From Victivallales bacterium (lineage in GTDB: Bacteria > Verrucomicrobiota > Lentisphaeria > Oligosphaerales > Lenti-02), in assembly GCA_018648945.1 (NCBI GenBank), contig JABGQJ010000161.1:1-12723 (forward strand): DNA of 12,723 nucleotides. Reading direction: 5' to 3'. The notes beneath the pieces are model-generated. The model was not told the origin of the DNA, made no database searches, and worked only from the letters and a program-made list of their open reading frames with translations. Shown here in pieces: positions 12,655 to 12,723 of this stretch (position 1 is the stretch's first letter; the number at the start of each line of letters is the position of its first letter). Position numbers and translations under genes: made by a program.

Positions 12655-12723
12655 CCCGAACCCCGCCGGCGAGACGTGTCTCCCCGGACCCCTGGATGCA
12701 GCTTGGCGGTACGGAGCGGCTCC

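Overview
The window is GC-rich bacterial DNA. It carries a tripartite outer-membrane efflux system and an outer-membrane TolC-type lipoprotein, so the host is Gram-negative. The ECF sigma factor, zinc-finger anti-sigma factors, Spy/CpxP-like sensor and calcium-motif protein upstream of an RND pump recall Planctomycetes and other little-cultured high-GC phyla. That placement is inference; nothing in the window fixes the taxon.

Layout. (1) 1-727: the possible tail of an upstream gene, then an orphan ribosome-binding site and ATG at 77-92 leading into a nested tandem repeat (104-277). The repeat sits where the first half of an ABC-2 permease should be; only the C-terminal half remains (278-727). 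(2) 775-10018: a compact plus-strand cluster: ECF sigma factor, zinc-finger anti-sigma factor (ZAS), membrane-anchored Spy/CpxP/CnrX-like sensor, secreted Cys-rich protein with two DxDGDGxxD calcium-type loops, a second Spy/CpxP-like sensor broken by frameshift, a second ZAS-like protein, then TolC-type outer-membrane protein, periplasmic adaptor and RND pump. Most of the later genes overlap by 4 nt or are separated by a few bases. A 49-bp module occurs once before the sigma gene and again, with an internal 24-bp duplication, before the first anti-sigma gene. (3) 10019-10929: mostly non-coding, with a REP-like inverted repeat and two doubtful small ORFs. (4) 10930-12480: a minus-strand pair, a small TTG-started membrane protein followed by a membrane-anchored TPR protein. 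(5) 12481-12723: apparently upstream non-coding DNA with two GC-rich hairpins and a weak promoter candidate.

How the genes may work together. The cluster resembles the cnrYXH logic, in which a periplasmic sensor acts on a membrane anti-sigma factor that holds an ECF sigma factor. Here it is joined to a complete RND efflux system, so an envelope signal would induce the pump. Two things depart from the textbook version. There are two ZAS/sensor pairs for one sigma factor, one of the sensors being broken. The pump also lacks the DFGxxxD signature of heavy-metal RND pumps, so the substrate need not be a metal. The most unexpected sequence-level signals are the repeat-replaced permease, the duplicated leader module and a 28-bp perfect palindrome inside the RND gene.
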